Of a stretch of DNA of 64,000 nucleotides, positions 62,401-64,000 are shown piece after piece. The notes beneath the pieces were generated by a model, which ran no database searches, was not told where the DNA came from, and saw only the letters and a program-made list of their open reading frames with translations. The position numbers were made by a program, and so were the translations under genes. The stretch's first letter is position 1; each line of letters starts with the position of its first letter. The stretch comes from Bremerella alba (GTDB lineage Bacteria > Planctomycetota > Planctomycetia > Pirellulales > Pirellulaceae): positions 1 to 64,000 of the forward strand of contig NZ_JABRWO010000013.1 in NCBI RefSeq assembly GCF_013618625.1, read 5' to 3'.

Positions 62401-62481
62401 CCTAATCCAAACGGACAACGGGGACCGAGAAACTGGCAGCAGAATCGCGGCCAACCTCAAGCCATCGAGGCAAACAATTAG
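59416..62481 (+). CDS. Secretin N-domain repeat protein (no outer-membrane pore seen)
   Basis: 1021 aa from ATG 59416, giving a signal peptide (FRPAPASRCVGLCLVLLL, cleaved near SAQQ). A linker rich in Lys, Pro and Glu follows. Then a N0/STN-like domain (VRFNFRGQAWPDVLDWLAD) and several N1/NolW-like modules of the type KVYRLAQLDPKALQAML with NKALIAYATPADQ, FKVIRLRRLQADYVAG with NNRLLIWAND, YEIFKLKHAPALYVSW with NTILVQNAS, and YAVRYSRASAIAESV with NTLLVSTEG. A Met/Gln-rich stretch lies at about 320-350 and the C-terminus is Gln/Asn/Gly-rich. The secretin beta-barrel (VPLL-x-DIP-x-LG signature) is missing, so it is probably periplasmic. Members accompany type II-like systems; none is near. Confidence 0.72.
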   Translation: MTFRPAPASRCVGLCLVLLLNAGVPETASAQQDVYPKVQSGPAEVRPEGSARGTRPSPSGEKPKPEGTKSAPKEGETKPDEKKDGAKSGDNPMEGNKGPIQRKDEPEKPSDPEELKVRPDERGMVRFNFRGQAWPDVLDWLADISNASLDWQELPGDYLNLTTQRAYSVDEVRDLLNERLMTRGYTILQQQEGFVVAKLEGLNPARVPRVHSEDLRHRDAHEFVKVSFPLSWLMAEDAVEELKPMLSKHGSMSALATSNRLEVLDVASNVREIQHVLQEEQSSEVRSSKVHEFFLRYTRAEEVMSQLQSLLGMNKSSGGGMAAMNPQMMQQMQQMQQQMMQQMQRQQQGGGNKARQRSNTPDDIHLVINSRQNSIIANAPPDKLVVIAEAVKMFDVPPQPGATIGANFQRVKVYRLAQLDPKALQAMLLQAGNLDPTTQLVTDDKNKALIAYATPADQITIEALISKLDGTGRQFKVIRLRRLQADYVAGSIQFMMGSEEEEDDSNSRRGYYSYYGYGRQQEETKSNDKFRVDADVVNNRLLIWANDIELEAVENLLVQLGEIPSGGDSQRGRLRTLDMGSSQSAQELVKKLKEVWPQVSPATLKVEVAKPKEKIEPEPTKTDETKEKKEEANSSVNHRQGITVPVHLAVATQKEEVPTDKEIPDAGIADDNPIEGLTQEELKQKYFPQASTEEKKPNADQSVVIQIDENGRMTLASENPAVLDLLEDILLEMTPPPKDYEIFKLKHAPALYVSWNLEDFFEEKEEEDTSSRTPWFLSYNQPDEKEDPRRLSQRAPIKFLPDIDTNTILVQNASAEQLVTIRELIELYDKPEPVVEETKRLNATYAVRYSRASAIAESVKEVFRDLLSSNDKSLQAPQQQGGDREKSDERSASDYVSRSSGSAFRGKLSIGVDDISNTLLVSTEGENLMKLVMDMVKRIDESAKQVSTVRVVNLKTGVGGDKFRELMNRLLEKQDPQQAQQQQLQNQNGQPGGPQPNPNGQRGPRNWQQNRGQPQAIEANN

Positions 62482-62930
62482 AGATCACGGCCTTCGGTTT
62501 GGGCAATCAGTTTTCGCACGTCTTCGGGAATAACAATCGGCCGCTGATTTGCATAATCGAAGTAGACCACACCCGACTCTCCGTCAGCGACAACATGACC
62601 TTGCGTAACGCTATAGATAGCGTGCTCGACCTTCATGCTTGTCCCACCTAGCTTTACCATCCGCGCACCGATGAGGACGGTATCCGGATATCGAAGTTGC
62701 TTTCGGTAATTGCAGTGCACCGAAGCCAGAATCGGCCCACAGCCGGTCGCTTCCATAATGGGATTCAGACCGGAAACTTCCAGGTAGCGGACGCGAGAAG
62801 TCTCGAACCAGCGCAGGTAGACAATATTGTTTACATGCTGGAACGAGTCCATGTCTCCCCATTGAACCGGCACCTGGGCCACGGCAGGAAATTCTGCCAG
62901 TTCCGGCGGGAGGTCGCTACGGTCGATCAT
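62478..62930 (-). CDS. Hotdog-fold acyl-CoA thioesterase (YbgC/4-HBT type)
   Basis: 150 aa. The hallmark VQWGDMDSFQHVNNIVYLRWFE contains the catalytic Asp (in GDMD) and the DxxxHVNN motif of 4-hydroxybenzoyl-CoA thioesterases; TVLIGARMVKLGGTSMKVEH is the second strand. Substrate is not predictable. It is in the cytoplasm. Its stop overlaps the secretin-like gene by four bases, convergent. Divergence from or cotranscription with top6A: it lies 45 bases downstream of that gene on the same strand. Confidence 0.87.
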   Translation of the reverse strand: MIDRSDLPPELAEFPAVAQVPVQWGDMDSFQHVNNIVYLRWFETSRVRYLEVSGLNPIMEATGCGPILASVHCNYRKQLRYPDTVLIGARMVKLGGTSMKVEHAIYSVTQGHVVADGESGVVYFDYANQRPIVIPEDVRKLIAQTEGRDL

Positions 62931-62975
62931 GACTTCTCCGATGGTCTCGATGTCTCATTTACTTCGAGCGATAGC

Positions 62976-64000
62976 TTAGTCCAACCACGAACGCTCTGCT
63001 AAACGCGCCGGAACATATTCTTCGGTCACATAGCTTACGCCTTGGCTGATCAATGCTTCGACTTCCAGCTTGAAGCCGTTATCGAGCATCTTTTGGATTT
63101 CCTTCTGCCACAACTTCTTTTGCTCGAACCAAGGGTAACTGGCAATCTGCTTGGCGCGCTTCCGATCAGAATCATTCAAGGTGATCTGAACGCTAGGCGA
63201 AAGGTTACAGCGTTCGTAGTCAATCGAACGCAGCCCAATGAACTTGGCCTCTGGCACAGCCATTCGCTTCGATTCATAGGCCAAGTTGATCGAGCCTTGC
63301 TTGATGACGCTGTAGATGTAATACCCCCACGGGTCGTTATCGAGCACACAGTAGATCGGCAGCTTGAGCTCGTTATTTAATCGAGATAGCAATCGCCGAA
63401 CACCACGTGATGGCTGCCCCCCTCCGTGCGTCAGGATACAGTTATGTGTCTTCCAGAACTTGTCTTCATTGAATCGCTGCCAAACCGTACCTTTTTCGAC
63501 ATGCAGGACGAATTTAGCATCACACTTCAGAAACTCAATCGTTTCCGGCTCGACGATCGACGGAATCCCATACCCGCCACTTCCCATGCGCGAGCAGTCG
63601 ATTTCATCTCCCTTATCGCGAAGGACGATATTGCCGACCATGTCCCCTTTCTTTTGAGCGTACAAGTGCAGCTCCTCACGAAGGACGTTCAGCAACACTT
63701 CAACGTCTTCGATGACCGGATCGCTTTCGGCCTGATCAGCGAAGGTCTCTTCTTTCGTCCCAGCAATGGTATGCTTGAGCAGGTAGTAGAGACCTCGAAT
63801 ACTGGTCGATTTGCCCTCGTCGATCAGCTTCTTACAGCCACTGCCAACGAGCATCGTCTGCATGTAGCTTTTGGCTTGGTTCAAATTGAAGAGTTGACGC
63901 CCCGTGGTATTCTTGCCCATCTCGATAATACGCTGCGTCTTGTTGTAACGCACGTTCGAGAGACTTCGCGTCGGAATGTCCATCTTCGGATCACGAACGC
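62976..64000 (-). CDS. top6A: DNA topoisomerase VI subunit A (N-terminus outside window)
   Basis: At least 340 aa are visible and the frame stays open past the right edge. The ATG at 63983 is preceded in frame by RDPK and is probably internal. Counting from it, the 5Y-CAP domain has STSIRGLYYLLKHT with the tyrosine pair Tyr66/Tyr67 that includes the DNA-cleaving residue. The Toprim domain shows VEKGTVWQRF (Glu) and VLDNDPWGYYIY (D-x-D). Together with subunit B it relaxes and decatenates DNA by double-strand passage. Top6B is expected upstream, beyond 64000. Topo VI is mainly archaeal and plant; in bacteria it is sporadic, so this is a notable marker of the lineage. Confidence 0.92.
   Translation of the reverse strand, partial: VRDPKMDIPTRSLSNVRYNKTQRIIEMGKNTTGRQLFNLNQAKSYMQTMLVGSGCKKLIDEGKSTSIRGLYYLLKHTIAGTKEETFADQAESDPVIEDVEVLLNVLREELHLYAQKKGDMVGNIVLRDKGDEIDCSRMGSGGYGIPSIVEPETIEFLKCDAKFVLHVEKGTVWQRFNEDKFWKTHNCILTHGGGQPSRGVRRLLSRLNNELKLPIYCVLDNDPWGYYIYSVIKQGSINLAYESKRMAVPEAKFIGLRSIDYERCNLSPSVQITLNDSDRKRAKQIASYPWFEQKKLWQKEIQKMLDNGFKLEVEALISQGVSYVTEEYVPARLAERSWLD

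Overview
The window looks like chromosome from a motile, Gram-negative-type member of the Planctomycetota, most likely the Pirellulales (Blastopirellula/Bremerella-like). This is an inference from gene content, not from a database match. The signs are flagellar P- and L-ring genes, a split complex I locus with enlarged subunits, an EF-hand protein with an anti-sigma-like N-terminus, a secretin-like multidomain protein, a bacterial alpha-2-macroglobulin fused to TPRs, and a topoisomerase VI A subunit. GC content is moderate, non-ATG starts occur, and most genes lie in short collinear runs. I see no insertion sequences, prophage or CRISPR array.

Layout. 1-5.5 kb: the 3' part of a giant alpha-2-macroglobulin/TPR gene, converging on an LptF/LptG permease gene. 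5.7-8.9 kb: comF, a DUF502 membrane protein and hemC. 9.0-29.9 kb: a large flagellar block, all on the plus strand: flgF-flgG-flgA-flgH-flgI-flgJ(N-terminal type)-flgN-flgK-flgL-fliW-csrA, a 0.7 kb structured leader, flagellin, a terminator, fliD and fliS. A near-perfect sigma-54 site precedes flgF. 30-33.5 kb: mqnD (futalosine menaquinone pathway), an M20 amidohydrolase and a YbdK-type ligase. 33.5-46.9 kb, minus strand: a complex I operon in the order nuoI-A-C-D-H-J-K-L-M-N, followed by a small unknown gene, tatD and a thioredoxin-like gene. nuoB, nuoE, nuoF and nuoG are absent. 47.1-50.2 kb: a second csrA, tRNA-Glu(TTC), tandem hairpins, hemH, a C15 peptidase and a PH-domain membrane protein. 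50.3-54 kb, minus strand: floA, then a FAH-family gene and an aldehyde dehydrogenase that fit the last steps of an oxidative pentose/sugar-acid route. 54.6-64 kb: a nucleotidyltransferase-HD fusion, a primary-type sigma factor, an EF-hand/anti-sigma-like membrane protein, a secretin N-domain protein, a thioesterase and the 5'-truncated top6A.

How the parts fit. The flagellar block encodes distal rod, rings, hook-filament junction, filament and cap, plus the FliW-CsrA pair that in other bacteria couples flagellin translation to secretion. The flagellin leader has stacked hairpins and repeated GGA triplets, as expected of a CsrA target. MqnD would supply menaquinone for the complex I encoded nearby, and hemC and hemH belong to haem synthesis.

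The most unusual signal is that three axial flagellar proteins, FlgL (1245 aa), flagellin (1189 aa) and FliD (1253 aa), are all expanded to about 1200 residues. They share the same family of roughly 100-residue repeats in their central regions, with stretches such as GVSTANQVIAA shared exactly between FlgL and flagellin. This suggests a co-evolving decorated surface running from junction to cap.
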